DNA from: Qipengyuania sediminis
Lineage (GTDB): Bacteria; Pseudomonadota; Alphaproteobacteria; Sphingomonadales; Sphingomonadaceae
Direction: 5' to 3'
Assembly (NCBI RefSeq): GCF_004358425.1
Contig: NZ_CP037948.1
Span: 806,001-870,000, forward strand
DNA length: 64,000 nucleotides
In this document: in pieces, positions 44,026 to 57,740 of the stretch
How positions within the stretch are numbered: position 1 is the stretch's first letter
Layout of the letters: each line of letters opens with the position of its first letter
Position numbers and translations under genes: made by a program
Notes under the pieces: generated by a model
What the model saw: the letters and a program-made list of their open reading frames with translations, nothing else
Database searches by the model: none
Told to the model about the DNA's origin: nothing

Positions 44026-45075
44026 ATGATGAAGACCAGGCTTGCCGCTCTTGCCCTGTCCGCCGCCGCCTTCGCGCTATCCGGCTGCAGCGGGCAGGGA
44101 GCGGGTTCAGAAACGCGCGAGTCCGTCCGTGCGCTCGGCTCGTCAACGGTCTTCCCTTTCGCCAAGGCGGTCGCCGAATCGCTGACGCGCACCAATCCGC
44201 AGGTCAAATCCCCGATCATCGAATCGACCGGCACCGGCAGCGGCATCAAGCTGTTCTGTTCGGGTGTCGGCGCCGCGACGCCCGATATCGTCAACGCCTC
44301 TCGCCGGATGAAGGCATCCGAATATGCGAGCTGCAAGGCCAACGGCGTGGCCGACGTGATCGAAATTCAGGTCGGCCTTGACGGGCTGGCCTTCGCTTCG
44401 GCGCGCGGCGGGATCCAGCTGAATCTGACGCCAGCGGCTGTGTACAAGGCGCTCGCAGCCCGGCCGTTCGGAAAGCCGCAGACCGCCAGGACCTGGCGTG
44501 ACGTCGATCCATCGCTCCCCGCGGAGCCGATCCTCGTTTACGGCCCGCCGTCAACCTCGGGCACGCGCGATGCGTTCAACGAACTGGTCATGGAGAAGGG
44601 GTGTCAGACCGATCCCGGCACCAAGGCGCTGAAAGAAGCGGATGAAGACCGCTTCAAGGCGATCTGCACCGAGCTGCGGACCGACGGCGCCTATGTCTCG
44701 CAAGGCGAGCAGGACAATCTGATCGTCCAGAAGATCGAAAACAATCCACGCGCGGTGGGCGTGTTCGGCTTCTCTTACCTCGAGGAGAATGCGGACAAGC
44801 TTCGAGCGCATACTATGGACGGCGTCGCGCCGACCTATGAGACGATTACCAGCTTCGCCTATCCCGATGCGCGCCCGCTTTATATCTATGTGAAGAAAGC
44901 GCACCTGGAGGCCATTCCAGGTCTCAAGGATTACATCGCGGAGTGGGCGAAACTATGGGGGCAGGACGGGCCGCTCGCGCAAATCGGATTGATTCCCTCC
45001 CCTGCCGATGCGCTCGCGTCGAATGCGCGGATCGCCAGCGCCTTCACTCCTCTCGACCCCGCCCAGCTCAAGTAG
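44026..45075 (+). CDS. pstS: Phosphate ABC transporter, substrate-binding lipoprotein
   Basis: 349 residues. Lipobox LSGC with Cys 21, then phosphate-site motifs (LGSSTVFPFAKAVAE, ESTGTGSGIKLFC, SRRMKASE, TSGTRDAF). It captures phosphate in the periplasm and hands it to PstCA. AGGA lies 5 nt before ATG 44026; ATG 44029 is an alternative. First of the pst genes. Confidence 0.92.
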   Translation: MMKTRLAALALSAAAFALSGCSGQGAGSETRESVRALGSSTVFPFAKAVAESLTRTNPQVKSPIIESTGTGSGIKLFCSGVGAATPDIVNASRRMKASEYASCKANGVADVIEIQVGLDGLAFASARGGIQLNLTPAAVYKALAARPFGKPQTARTWRDVDPSLPAEPILVYGPPSTSGTRDAFNELVMEKGCQTDPGTKALKEADEDRFKAICTELRTDGAYVSQGEQDNLIVQKIENNPRAVGVFGFSYLEENADKLRAHTMDGVAPTYETITSFAYPDARPLYIYVKKAHLEAIPGLKDYIAEWAKLWGQDGPLAQIGLIPSPADALASNARIASAFTPLDPAQLK

Positions 45076-45084
45076 GCACTGGGC

Positions 45085-46467
45085 GTGTCGATCACGCTTC
45101 TCCTGCTGCTCGCGCTCGGCTTCGGCCTGGCGGGCTGGTTGGCGGCGCGCGCGAAGGCGTGGAGCTTCCGGCGCGGTGGCCAGGCGCGCCTCGCCGCGCT
45201 GCCGAGCTATCACGGCTGGTATGTTGCGCTTTGGATCGTCATTCCAATGCTGCTGTTCATCGCGCTGTGGGGCGCGATCGCGCCGGGACTGGTGACACAG
45301 GCCGTGCTATCCGATCCCGCCGCATCGGGCCTCCCCGCCTTCGGCTTCCAGCGCCAGACGATCCTCGGCGAAGCGGCCGCAGTTGCCCAAGGCAGCGCGC
45401 GCGCAGTATTCAATCCGGCCGCGGCGCCGCTCGTCGAACCCTATCGCGCGGCGATGGCACGCTATGACACGATTGGGCTGGTCGTCGCGCTCACAATCGC
45501 CTTTGCCGCCGGGGCCTTCGCGTTCCTGCGGCTGAAGCCGGACTTCACGGCGCGCACCCGGGTAGAGCGGGCGGTCATGGCGATCCTCATCGTCGCCTCG
45601 CTGGTCGCGATCCTGACGACGCTCGGCATCCTCGCCAGCCTGGTGTTCGAGACGCTGCGCTTCTTCGGGATGGTCAGCCCGCTCGACTTCCTGTTCGGAA
45701 CCTTCTGGGCGCCCGATCCGATGAGCGCGGCCGACAGCCCCGATGCGAGCCGTTACGGCGCGGTGCCGCTGTTCTGGGGCACGATCTACATAGGCGCGAT
45801 CATCGCGATGATCGTGGCGATCCCGCTGGGTCTGATGAGCGCGATCTATCTCACGCAATACGCGCCGGCGCGCCTTAGGACGGTGATCAAACCCGCGCTG
45901 GAGGTTCTCGCAGGGGTGCCTACGGTGGTCTATGGCTATTTCGCCGCGCTCACCGTCGCGCCCGCGATCCGCGATATGGCGGTGGGGCTCGGCATCGCCA
46001 ATGCCTCGAGCGAGAGCGCGCTCGCTGCGGGGCTGGTAATGGGCGTGATGATTATCCCCTTCGTCTCCTCCATGGCGGACGACAGCATCGCGGCTGTGCC
46101 TGCCGCCATGCGTGACGGCAGCTTCGCGCTCGGTGCCACCCGGTCGGAGACGATCCGGCGAGTGCTGGTTCCCGCCGCGCTTCCCGGTATCGTTGCGGGC
46201 GTCATGCTGGCGGTCAGCCGGGCGATCGGCGAGACGATGATCGTGGTCATGGCCGCCTCGACCGCTGCCGCCCTGACTGCCAATCCGCTGGAGGCGATGA
46301 CGACGGTCACCGTGCAGATCGTCGCGATGCTGACGGGCGAAGGCAGCTTCGATCACCCCGCGACGCTGAGCGCCTTCGCGCTCGGCTTCGTCCTGTTCAT
46401 GGTGACGCTCGCGCTCAATTTCGTCGCCTTGCGCGTCGTGAAAAGGTTCCGCGAAGCCTATGAATGA
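45085..46467 (+). CDS. pstC: Phosphate ABC transporter permease PstC
   Basis: 460 residues from GTG 45085, longer than typical (about 300), with an extra N-terminal membrane region before the usual core. The core has the EAA-type loop (DDSIAAVPAAMRDGSFALGATR) and MIVVMAASTAA. It forms the channel with PstA. It overlaps pstA by 8 nt. Confidence 0.9.
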   Translation: MSITLLLLLALGFGLAGWLAARAKAWSFRRGGQARLAALPSYHGWYVALWIVIPMLLFIALWGAIAPGLVTQAVLSDPAASGLPAFGFQRQTILGEAAAVAQGSARAVFNPAAAPLVEPYRAAMARYDTIGLVVALTIAFAAGAFAFLRLKPDFTARTRVERAVMAILIVASLVAILTTLGILASLVFETLRFFGMVSPLDFLFGTFWAPDPMSAADSPDASRYGAVPLFWGTIYIGAIIAMIVAIPLGLMSAIYLTQYAPARLRTVIKPALEVLAGVPTVVYGYFAALTVAPAIRDMAVGLGIANASSESALAAGLVMGVMIIPFVSSMADDSIAAVPAAMRDGSFALGATRSETIRRVLVPAALPGIVAGVMLAVSRAIGETMIVVMAASTAAALTANPLEAMTTVTVQIVAMLTGEGSFDHPATLSAFALGFVLFMVTLALNFVALRVVKRFREAYE

Positions 46468-47734
46468 CGCCCCCGCCCCCGTGCCTGCGCCGATGCAGAT
46501 GCTCGCGAGCAGCGATGCCTTCAAGCTCCGGCTCAAGAAGCGCTACCGCGCGGAGCGGCGGTTCAAGGCGCTGGGGCTGAGCGCGGTGCTGTTTTCCGTG
46601 GCGGTGCTGATCTTTCTGCTCGGCACGATGCTCTGGAACGGCATCGGCGGCTTCCAGCGCGTGGAGGTCGCGGTACCGGTCGAGCTTGCGGGTTCGGGCC
46701 TTTCGGGTGACCCTGCCGTCCTGGCGCAGGCGAACGGGGTGCAGAACCTCGAGATGCAAGGCCTGCCGCAGATCGTTGCTGCCAGCGCCGAACGGGCGCT
46801 GGGCCCCGACGCGGCGGCCGCTATCGATCCCGACGCCTGGCGCGCGGTCGCTGACGAGATCGTCGCCGACCCCGCGCTCGCGCAGACGAACACGCGCTTT
46901 TGGCTCCCCGCCGCGCCCGACCTTGCCGCTGCTTACGAAGGTGAAGGCAGCGCCGAAACACGCGCGCTCGCCGCCCGGCTTGCCGCGCGCGGCCAGATCG
47001 CCAAGAACTTCGATCCCGGCTTTCTCGCCCGCTCGGACGCGACCAGCGCGCAGCACGCGGGCGTGTGGGGGGCACTCAAAGGGTCGATGCTGACCATGAT
47101 TGTCACCCTGCTCCTTGCCTTCCCGATCGGCGTGATGGCAGCGCTTTATTTGGAGGAGTATGCACCGCGGAACCGCTGGACCGACATTATCGAGGTCTCG
47201 ATCAACAATCTCGCCGCGGTGCCTTCGATCATTTTCGGCCTGCTCGGCCTCGCCGTGTTTCTGGCGCTGTTTCCAAACCTGCGATCCGCCCCGCTGATCG
47301 GAGGCATGACGCTGGCGCTGATGACAATGCCGGTGATCGTGATTTCAGGCCGCAACGCCATCAAGGCGGTCCCGCCCTCGATCCGCGATGGCGCCCTGGC
47401 CATTGGTGCCTCCAGGGTGCAAGTGGTTTTTCACCATGTCCTCCCCCTCGCCCTCCCCGGCATCCTTACCGGCACGATCATCGGCATGGCGCGCGCGCTC
47501 GGCGAAACCGCGCCGCTCTTGATGATCGGCATGCGCGCCTTCATATCCGCCCCGCCCGAAGGCTTCACAAGTCCCGCCAGCGTGCTGCCGGTGCAGATCT
47601 TCCTGTGGTCCGACGAGGTCGATCGCGGCTTCGTCGAACGCACCAGCGCCGCCATCGTGGTGCTCCTCCTGTTCCTCCTCGCGATGAATGGCCTTGCCAT
47701 CTATCTGCGCAACCGTTTCGAGAAGAAGTGGTGA
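46460..47734 (+). CDS. pstA: Phosphate ABC transporter permease PstA
   Basis: 424 residues with a long periplasmic insert (about residues 70-200) after the first membrane segment. The EAA loop ([20 protein letters not shown]) and [17 protein letters not shown] are present. It overlaps both neighbours. Confidence 0.9.
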   Translation: MNDAPAPVPAPMQMLASSDAFKLRLKKRYRAERRFKALGLSAVLFSVAVLIFLLGTMLWNGIGGFQRVEVAVPVELAGSGLSGDPAVLAQANGVQNLEMQGLPQIVAASAERALGPDAAAAIDPDAWRAVADEIVADPALAQTNTRFWLPAAPDLAAAYEGEGSAETRALAARLAARGQIAKNFDPGFLARSDATSAQHAGVWGALKGSMLTMIVTLLLAFPIGVMAALYLEEYAPRNRWTDIIEVSINNLAAVPSIIFGLLGLAVFLALFPNLRSAPLIGGMTLALMTMPVIVISGRNAIKAVPPSIRDGALAIGASRVQVVFHHVLPLALPGILTGTIIGMARALGETAPLLMIGMRAFISAPPEGFTSPASVLPVQIFLWSDEVDRGFVERTSAAIVVLLLFLLAMNGLAIYLRNRFEKKW

Positions 47735-48519
47735 CCACCTATCATCCCGGCCTGGACAATGCGAATGCCAAGATGCGCACGCGCGGCGTCGACATCTATT
47801 ATGGCTCCAAGCAGGCGATCGACGATGTCTCGATCGATATTCATGCCGAGTATGTGACGGCGTTCATCGGCCCCTCGGGCTGCGGGAAATCGACGTTCCT
47901 GCGCGCCCTCAACCGTATGAACGACACCATCCCGTCGGCGCGGTTCGAGGGCAAGATCGAGCTCGACGGGGAGGACATCTACGCCAGCGGCATGGATGTC
48001 GTGCAGCTGCGCGCGCGCGTCGGCATGGTGTTCCAGAAGCCCAACCCGTTCCCCAAATCGATCTACGAGAACATCGCTTACGGCCCGCGCATTCACGGTC
48101 TTGCCGAAAGCAAGACGGACATGGATGCGATCGTGGAGCGCTCGCTGACCCGCGCGGGGTTGTGGAATGAGGTCAAGGACCGGCTCACCGACAGCGGCAC
48201 CGCGCTTTCGGGCGGGCAGCAGCAGCGGCTGTGCATCGCGCGTGCGATCGCGGTCGATCCGGAGGTCATCCTGATGGATGAGCCGTGCAGCGCGCTCGAC
48301 CCCATCGCCACCGCCCGGATCGAGGAGCTGATCGACGAGTTGCGTGGTCGCTATGCCATCGTCATCGTCACCCACTCGATGCAGCAGGCCGCCCGCGTCA
48401 GCCAGCGGACCGCCTTCTTCCATCTCGGCAAGATGGTCGAATACGGGCGCACGTCCGACATCTTCACTGCACCGATCGAGGCGAAGACCAAGGACTACAT
48501 CACCGGTCGCTACGGATAA
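47731..48519 (+). CDS. pstB: Phosphate ABC transporter ATPase PstB
   Basis: 262 residues from GTG 47731 inside the pstA stop. Walker [10 protein letters not shown], signature LSGGQQQR, Walker [13 protein letters not shown] and the switch His in VTHSMQQA are intact. It powers phosphate import. It is followed by phoU after 5 nt. Confidence 0.96.
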   Translation: MTTYHPGLDNANAKMRTRGVDIYYGSKQAIDDVSIDIHAEYVTAFIGPSGCGKSTFLRALNRMNDTIPSARFEGKIELDGEDIYASGMDVVQLRARVGMVFQKPNPFPKSIYENIAYGPRIHGLAESKTDMDAIVERSLTRAGLWNEVKDRLTDSGTALSGGQQQRLCIARAIAVDPEVILMDEPCSALDPIATARIEELIDELRGRYAIVIVTHSMQQAARVSQRTAFFHLGKMVEYGRTSDIFTAPIEAKTKDYITGRYG

Positions 48520-48524
48520 CGGAT

Positions 48525-49196
48525 ATGGAACAGCATACGGTCAAGGCCTTCGACGAGGACATCACTCGCCTCCGCGGGCTGATTGCGGAAATGGGCGGGC
48601 TGGCGGAGGCCGCGGTCCAGAATGCGATGGACGCGCTCATCACCGGCAATGACACGCTCGCCGAGACCGTTATCGCTGACGACCGCCGAATCGACGAACT
48701 CGAATCCGAGGTCGACCGCCTGGCGGTTCGCATCATCGCGCTGCGCGCCCCGATGGCGGACGATCTGCGCGAAGTGATCGCCGCGCTCAAGATCGCCGGG
48801 GTGGTCGAACGCATCGGCGATTATTCCAAGGCCATCGCCAAGGCGAGCCGCCAGCTCGAGACGCATCGCAAGCAGTTCGAACCGCTGACCCTGCTTCCCG
48901 CGATGGCCGAGATCGCGGGCGAGATGGTGCACGATGTGCTCACCGCCTATGCCGCGCGCGATGCGGCGATGGCGATCGAGGTGATCCGCGCGGACAAGCG
49001 CGTCGATGCTTTCTACAATTCGATCTTCCGCAATCTCGTGAGCTATATGGTCGAGAATCCCTCGACCATCACGAGCGCGGCACAACTTCTGTTCGTGGCC
49101 CGCAATCTCGAACGCATCGGCGATCATGCCACCAATGTCGCTGAGATGGTTCATTTCGCCGCCACCGGACAATATCCGTCCGAAGAGGAGCGCTGA
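48525..49196 (+). CDS. phoU: Phosphate signalling protein PhoU
   Basis: 223 residues, two helical-bundle repeats with the PhoU metal-binding pattern (ERIGDYSKAI and ERIGDHATNVAE). It links Pst transport to PhoR to keep the Pho regulon off when phosphate is plentiful. Confidence 0.94.
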   Translation: MEQHTVKAFDEDITRLRGLIAEMGGLAEAAVQNAMDALITGNDTLAETVIADDRRIDELESEVDRLAVRIIALRAPMADDLREVIAALKIAGVVERIGDYSKAIAKASRQLETHRKQFEPLTLLPAMAEIAGEMVHDVLTAYAARDAAMAIEVIRADKRVDAFYNSIFRNLVSYMVENPSTITSAAQLLFVARNLERIGDHATNVAEMVHFAATGQYPSEEER

Positions 49197-49226
49197 CACG
49201 AAACCGTAGCGCGCGTGTCATATCGA
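49194..49226 (+). promoter_or_regulatory. Candidate Pho box/inverted repeat before phoB
   Basis: TGACACG (49194-49200) and CGTGTCA (49214-49220) form an inverted repeat, and the segment contains cacgaaaccgt (49197-49207), identical to part of the pstS box. Lies just after the phoU stop. Confidence 0.5.
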
Positions 49227-49256
49227 GGCGGGCGTTCGCGGTGACGGGGGAAGACT

Positions 49257-49943
49257 ATGGCTGCGGCGAAACTCCTGCTGGTCGAGGATGACCCCGCCCT
49301 GCTCGAGCTGCTCGAGTACCGCTTCCGCAACGAAGGCTATGACGTGCGCGCCACGCCCGATGGCGATGAGGCGCTGATGCTGGCGGCGGAGGACGCGCCC
49401 GATCTCGTCATTCTCGACTGGATGATCGAGGGGACCAGCGGCATCGAAGTCTGCCGCCGCCTGCGCCGCGACAAGGCGACCGCGCACGTGCCGATCATCA
49501 TGCTGACCGCGCGCGAGGCGGAGGACGACCGCATCCGCGGCCTCGATACCGGCGCGGACGATTATCTCACCAAGCCCTTCTCTCCGCGTGAGCTGATGGC
49601 GCGCGTCGGCGCGGTGATGCGCCGTATCCGCCCCGCGCTTGCGGGCGAGACGATCGCGGTGGGGGACATATCGCTCGATCCGGTCGCGCACCGGGTCACC
49701 CGGCGCGGGCGGATGCTCCAGCTTGGGCCCACCGAATACCGGCTGCTCAAATTCTTCATGGAAAGCCCCGGGCGGGTTTTCAGCCGCAGCCAGTTGCTCG
49801 ACGGCGTATGGGGCACCGGCAGCGAGATCGAACTTCGCACGGTCGATGTCCATATCCGCCGCCTGCGCAAGGCGCTGGAGCTGCCCGGCGCGAAGGATCC
49901 CGTACGCACGGTGCGATCCGCAGGCTATTCGATCGAGCCCTAG
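49257..49943 (+). CDS. phoB: Phosphate response regulator PhoB
   Basis: 228 residues: receiver domain (D11-D12, phospho-acceptor D54, Lys in TKPFSP) and a winged-helix DNA-binding domain (LGPTEYRLLKFFMESPGRVF ... RTVDVHIRRLRKALE). It activates genes with Pho boxes, such as those found here. Confidence 0.95.
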   Translation: MAAAKLLLVEDDPALLELLEYRFRNEGYDVRATPDGDEALMLAAEDAPDLVILDWMIEGTSGIEVCRRLRRDKATAHVPIIMLTAREAEDDRIRGLDTGADDYLTKPFSPRELMARVGAVMRRIRPALAGETIAVGDISLDPVAHRVTRRGRMLQLGPTEYRLLKFFMESPGRVFSRSQLLDGVWGTGSEIELRTVDVHIRRLRKALELPGAKDPVRTVRSAGYSIEP

Positions 49944-49980
49944 AGCGGTCGCTCAGCGCCGGGTGGGTCTAAAGCGCGCG

Positions 49981-50499
49981 ATGCTCGAACGCCTCGTCTG
50001 CGCCTTCGCCGCCGCTGTCAGCACGACGGCGCTGCTCGCTTGCGTCCCGGTGGCCGGGAACCCGGCTGCGGATATGCCGCCGGCGAACGCCGCGCCCTCG
50101 CCCGGCGTCCCGGTTTTCCAGCACGCGCGACGTCGCGGGCCAGTGGGACATCGTCAGCTTCCGGGGCTATCGCCCGCCCCGCCTTCAGGGCACGACACGT
50201 GCCGCCATCGCGGATCTCGACGAGGATGGACTCATCGCGCTCAGGATCGGTTGCAATGGGTCTACCGCCTCACGAACAGGGGCCGGATCGTGAAGCTGAG
50301 CGATGCTCCGCTATCCGAGGCTGCCGGAGATTGTGCCGCGCTCAACGGGGCGTTGCCTGGCTACGGAATGCCCGAGCCTCGCGACGCACTGCGCCTGCTC
50401 CACGCCGGGCCCGATGTCGAGCTGGTGGACGAGGAGACCATCCTCATCTCGACCGCACGCTACGGCCTGTTGCTGACAAAACGCCCACCCGAGGCGTGA
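49981..50499 (+). pseudogene. Frameshifted probable META-type lipoprotein
   Basis: A signal peptide with lipobox LLAC starts at ATG 49981 in frame 1. The continuing homology-like sequence (RDVAGQWDIVSFRGYRP ... TRAAIADLDEDGLIALRIGCNG) is in the next frame from about 50120 to 50255 and ends at TGA 50291. The C-terminal part (YRLTNRGRIVKLSD to the stop at 50499) is back in frame 1. Two compensating shifts thus separate the three parts. This is either a pseudogene or a pair of sequencing errors. The family call is tentative. Confidence 0.55.
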
Positions 50500-50500
50500 C

Positions 50501-51234
50501 CTAGCGGCACACCCCGCCCCGACGCGCGCCCATGTCGAAATGGAAGTGATCGGCGTGGGCGGCGTTGTAGTCGGGGCTGAGCACGGTCGAGAAGCTGCGG
50601 CACCCCCCATCGCGGACGCGGCGCAGAAACGCTGCCTTCACCCCCTCCCCGGCCCAATCTCGCAGAACGCTGATGCGGGTCCCGTCGGCGAGCACGAAGC
50701 CCGCGATATCGACCGCATTGCCGGTCGCGTGCTCGCTCCACGCACCCGTATCTCGCCCGTAAAGGCGGCGGCAGGAGAAGGCGCCCAGATGCTCGATCCG
50801 CGCGACACCTTGGCCGAACTGTTCCTGCGCCGCAGGCTCGACGACGTCGCGTTGCCATAGCACCAGAGCGATCGCGACCTGGCAGGTGGTGGGCGGCCGG
50901 TCGGGGCTGAAGGGGAAGCGGTCGAGGCGGGTGCGGTCGAGCCGCGCGCAGGTTCCCTCGCCCGCCGCGGGCAGAGCGCCGAAGGCGATCCCCGACCGCT
51001 CCAGCACCGCGTGGCAGGCAGGGACGTCATCCGCTAGTGCGGCGAGCTTGGCGCGCGTCGCCCAACCCGGCGGATCGTTCAGGTTGAGGGGGGCCCAGGG
51101 GTCGTGCTCGGGATGCTCGGCCAGCCAGGCGCGGCCTGCCACCAGCATGGCGAACAACAGGAGCAGAACAAGCGCGCTTCGGTCCCAGCGGAAGCGGCCC
51201 AATCGCCGCGAGAACAGCGGCTTTCGCGGCGGGT

Positions 51235-51238
<4 letters not shown>
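50501..51238 (-). CDS. Extensin-like family protein
   Basis: 245 residues from TTG 51238, which overlaps the dnaE2 stop (TTGA). One N-terminal membrane anchor (ALVLLLLFAMLVAGRAWLA), then a domain with CxxV...CxxS patterns (DVPACHAVL, GTCARL, FSCRRLYGRD, GGCRSF) and WSEHATGNAVDIAGF plus HADHFHFDMG. These match the bacterial extensin-like C-terminal family, whose His/Asp pattern suggests a metallopeptidase on the cell wall. ATG 51301 upstream would overlap dnaE2 by 67 nt and is less likely. Confidence 0.8.
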
Positions 51239-54849
<3,611 letters not shown>

Positions 54850-54869
54850 TTCTATCCTCCGCGACCCGC

Positions 54870-54956
54870 CGGGAGGGGGACCACCCGCAGGGTGGTGGAG
54901 GGGTATGCTCGAACTGCAGAGTACACCCCTCCACCACTTCGTGGTCCCCGTCCCCA
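54870..54956. repeat. Intergenic palindromic repeat
   Basis: Perfect 12-bp arms tggtggaggggt (54893-54904) and acccctccacca (54925-54936), with further paired ggacca/tggtcc outside. It lies between the UdgX gene and dnaE2. It differs in sequence from the element inside dnaE2 and looks like a second dispersed family. Confidence 0.7.
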
Positions 54957-54978
54957 TCTGCGATGGGGAGGAAAGTGC

Positions 54979-56412
54979 TCATCCCGCCAGCTCCAGCAGC
55001 CGCGCCTTCACGGCCGCCAGATCGGCATCGAACAGACGCGCCTGTTCGGCCTGCGCCTCCCCCTCCAACCGCAGCAGATAGGAGGGGTGGGCGGTCACCC
55101 AGAGCTCGCTGCCGTCCTCCAGAGCCATGGGTGCGCCGCGTGCCTTGGTGATGCTGACCGTCTTGCCCAGCATCGCGCGCGCCGCGCTTGCGCCCATGGC
55201 GAGGATGAGCTTGGGCTGCACGATCGCGCGCTCCCCTTCCACCCACCAGCGGCAGACGTCGATCTCCTTCGCAGTCGGCGACTGATGCAGACGCCGCTTG
55301 CCACGATTGACATATTTGAAGTGCTTGACGGCGTTGGTGACATAGGCCGCGCGCCGGTCGATCCCCGCGCGTTCGAGATGCCGGTCGAGCAGCTGGCCCG
55401 CCGGCCCGACAAAGGGCCGCCCGGCGAGGTCTTCCTGATCGCCCGGCTGTTCGCCCACGATCATCAGTGCCGCATCCTTGGGTCCCTCCCCCATCACCGC
55501 ATGATTGTCGAGCAGGCCGATCGGGCATTGGCGGCAGGCGTGGATCGCCTTGTCGATCGCTTCGAGGCTGGCCGGAGGTTCCGCCATATCGCGTGAACCG
55601 GCGGCCACCATCGCGCTCTCCCGCTTCTGCGCGCCGGCGACAAGTTCTGGAATTAGAGCAGCTTCCGGCATGTTCTTCCAGTATTTTCGAGGCATTTCCT
55701 TCAACATCGCCCCGACCTTCAGCCGCGCCGGGTTGAAGATCGAGGAATAATAGCTGCGCCACAGATCCTCGGTCGGATCGCCTTCCGGCGCATCGCCGCG
55801 CTGCGCGGGCGGGCCTTCGGAGAGCACTGTGCCGTCCCAATGCAAGGAGCCTTCGGGCGTCAGGATGGACCATCTCATATTGGCAAAGCGGCGCACGAAG
55901 AAGCCGGCATTGGCGCGCAGGATGTGATGCTCCGGCTCGAACCAGGCAACATAGTGCTCGCCGCCCTCCTCGTCCTCCACCAACCGGAAGCGGACAAAGG
56001 CATGCATCTTGTGGCTGTCGCGCCTGACATTCTTGTCGAGTTCTTCCAACCGCCGTACTTCCGGATCGGCCTTGTCCTCCATCAGCCGGCCATTGGCCTG
56101 GAGGCGCCACAGCAGGCGATAGAGCAGCGCGAAACGCTCCGGATCGGAATGGAGAATGGCGTTCCTGGCCAGGCTGACGAAGCGCTTGCTGGCGCGCACA
56201 GGGCGCGCATCGGCGGGCGGCACGGGCGTGCGCCGCTCGCCATGCGCGAACAGGTCCGCATTGCCCCCCGGCGCGACCCAGGCGATGCGATCAGGCGGCA
56301 CATCGCATTGGATCAGCGCCCGCGCCCGCTCGCGCCAGAAATCGAAATCGTCCTGCTCTGGCAGATTGACGACGTAATAGGTGCCCAGCTTGACGTGCTG
56401 AAGCGCGGTCAT
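54979..56412 (-). CDS. udgX: DUF4130-UdgX fusion (uracil-DNA binding)
   Basis: 477 residues. The N-terminal half (about 1-250) is the SAM-associated DUF4130 domain; the C-terminal half (from about 275) is UdgX, a family 4-like uracil-DNA glycosylase with GEQPGDQEDLAGRPFVGPAG and the diagnostic KRRLHQ loop (His 376). In characterised UdgX proteins this His becomes covalently joined to DNA after uracil removal, so the protein stays on the lesion. ATG 56412 overlaps the radical SAM gene's stop (ATGA), so the two are translationally coupled. Confidence 0.88.
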   Translation of the reverse strand: MTALQHVKLGTYYVVNLPEQDDFDFWRERARALIQCDVPPDRIAWVAPGGNADLFAHGERRTPVPPADARPVRASKRFVSLARNAILHSDPERFALLYRLLWRLQANGRLMEDKADPEVRRLEELDKNVRRDSHKMHAFVRFRLVEDEEGGEHYVAWFEPEHHILRANAGFFVRRFANMRWSILTPEGSLHWDGTVLSEGPPAQRGDAPEGDPTEDLWRSYYSSIFNPARLKVGAMLKEMPRKYWKNMPEAALIPELVAGAQKRESAMVAAGSRDMAEPPASLEAIDKAIHACRQCPIGLLDNHAVMGEGPKDAALMIVGEQPGDQEDLAGRPFVGPAGQLLDRHLERAGIDRRAAYVTNAVKHFKYVNRGKRRLHQSPTAKEIDVCRWWVEGERAIVQPKLILAMGASAARAMLGKTVSITKARGAPMALEDGSELWVTAHPSYLLRLEGEAQAEQARLFDADLAAVKARLLELAG

Positions 56413-57653
56413 GCTGCGAACAGTTCGAGCTGCTCGGTCTTGGGCGCGAGCAGACTGCGCAGGTCTGCCCGGTCGGCCAACACGAGCGGCCGCCAATCGG
56501 CGGTAACGATGAAGGGCCGCACTTTTGTGAGTGAGACCGTCAGCCGGGCAACATCCTCCAACCGGAGCGTGCGATGGCGGCGGCTCGCGATAATCTGATT
56601 GACCGCCTTCACGCCAAGGCCCGGCACGCGCAGCAGATCGTCCTTGCTGGCGCGATTGACATCAACCGGGAAACGCTCGCGAAACTTCAGCGCCCAGGCC
56701 AGCTTGGGATCGATGTCGAGGGGTAGATTGCCGTCCGCTTCGGTCGCCTGCATCACTTCGCCGGGCTGGTAGCCGTAGAAGCGCATCAGCCAGTCGGACT
56801 GGTAAAGGCGGTGCTCGCGGATCAGCGGCGGGCGCTTCAGCGGCAACACCGCGCTCGCATCGGGGATCGGGCTGAAGGCGCTGTAATAAACCCGGCGAAG
56901 GCGGAAATTGTCATAGAGCCGGCTCGCCTTTCCGACGATATCGGCATCGGTCGCGGCGTCGGCGCCGACGATCATCTGCGTCGATTGGCCTGCGGGGGCG
57001 AAACGCGGGGCATTGCGGAAACGCCTTTTCGCGTCCTTCGCCTCGACGATGTCGCTCTTCAAATGCCCCATCGCCCCTTCGATCTGACGCGCGTCCTTGT
57101 CGGGGGCGAGGCGGGTCAGGCCCGCATCGGTCGGCAGCTCGACATTGATTGAGACGCGATCGGCATAAAGGCCGGCTTGATGCACCAGCTCGCGATCGGC
57201 CTCCGGGATGGTCTTCAGGTGAATATAGCCGCGAAAATCGTGTTCCTCGCGCAGGATGCGAGCGACCTCGACGATCTGCTCCATCGTGTGGTTCGAGCTC
57301 TTTACGATGCCCGAGGAGAGGAACAGCCCCTCGATGTAATTGCGCCGGTAGAACGAGAGCGTAAGGTCGGCGACCTCCTGCGGTGTGAAGCGCGCGCGCC
57401 GCACGTTCGAGCTCTTGCGGTTGACGCAGTAATGGCAGTCGAAAATGCAGTGATTTGTCAGCAGGATCTTGAGCAGCGAGATGCAGCGGCCATCGGGCGC
57501 ATAGGCGTGGCAAATGCCCATACCCTCGGTCGAGCCGATCCCCTTACCGCCAAGCGAATCCTTTTTCGCGGTGCCGGACGAAGCGCAGGAGGCATCGTAT
57601 TTCGCTGCGTCGGCGAGGATTTCCAGCTTCTGTAGGATGCTCTGCGACGCCAT
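56409..57653 (-). CDS. Putative DNA-repair radical SAM protein
   Basis: 414 residues. The SAM cluster motif is CIFDCHYC (Cys 69, 73, 76), and a helix-hairpin-helix region (LLRVPGLGVKAVNQIIA) near the C-terminus suggests DNA binding. This matches the family annotated as putative DNA modification/repair radical SAM protein; its reaction is unknown. ATG 57653 fits the typical N-terminus (SILQKLEILADAAKYD). A LexA box and promoter lie directly upstream. Confidence 0.88.
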   Translation of the reverse strand: MASQSILQKLEILADAAKYDASCASSGTAKKDSLGGKGIGSTEGMGICHAYAPDGRCISLLKILLTNHCIFDCHYCVNRKSSNVRRARFTPQEVADLTLSFYRRNYIEGLFLSSGIVKSSNHTMEQIVEVARILREEHDFRGYIHLKTIPEADRELVHQAGLYADRVSINVELPTDAGLTRLAPDKDARQIEGAMGHLKSDIVEAKDAKRRFRNAPRFAPAGQSTQMIVGADAATDADIVGKASRLYDNFRLRRVYYSAFSPIPDASAVLPLKRPPLIREHRLYQSDWLMRFYGYQPGEVMQATEADGNLPLDIDPKLAWALKFRERFPVDVNRASKDDLLRVPGLGVKAVNQIIASRRHRTLRLEDVARLTVSLTKVRPFIVTADWRPLVLADRADLRSLLAPKTEQLELFAA

Positions 57654-57656
57654 CGC

Positions 57657-57671
57657 GTTCCATATATGTTC
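57657..57671 (-). promoter_or_regulatory. LexA (SOS) box of the radical SAM-udgX-dnaE2 run
   Basis: GTTC-catatat-GTTC, the alphaproteobacterial GTTC-N7-GTTC form. It covers the predicted -10 and ends 3 nt from the start codon. Confidence 0.85.
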
Positions 57672-57689
57672 TGGCAGCGGATTCGCCAA
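57661..57689 (-). promoter_or_regulatory. Promoter of the radical SAM gene
   Basis: On the minus strand: TTGGCG (57684-57689), 17-bp spacer, TATATG (57661-57666). The expected transcription start falls at or next to the ATG, so the mRNA may be leaderless. Confidence 0.6.
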
Positions 57690-57740
57690 GCCTTTGCTGG
57701 CCACCAAAGCGAAGGATGGAAGGGCTGCGCGCCCGTTCCG

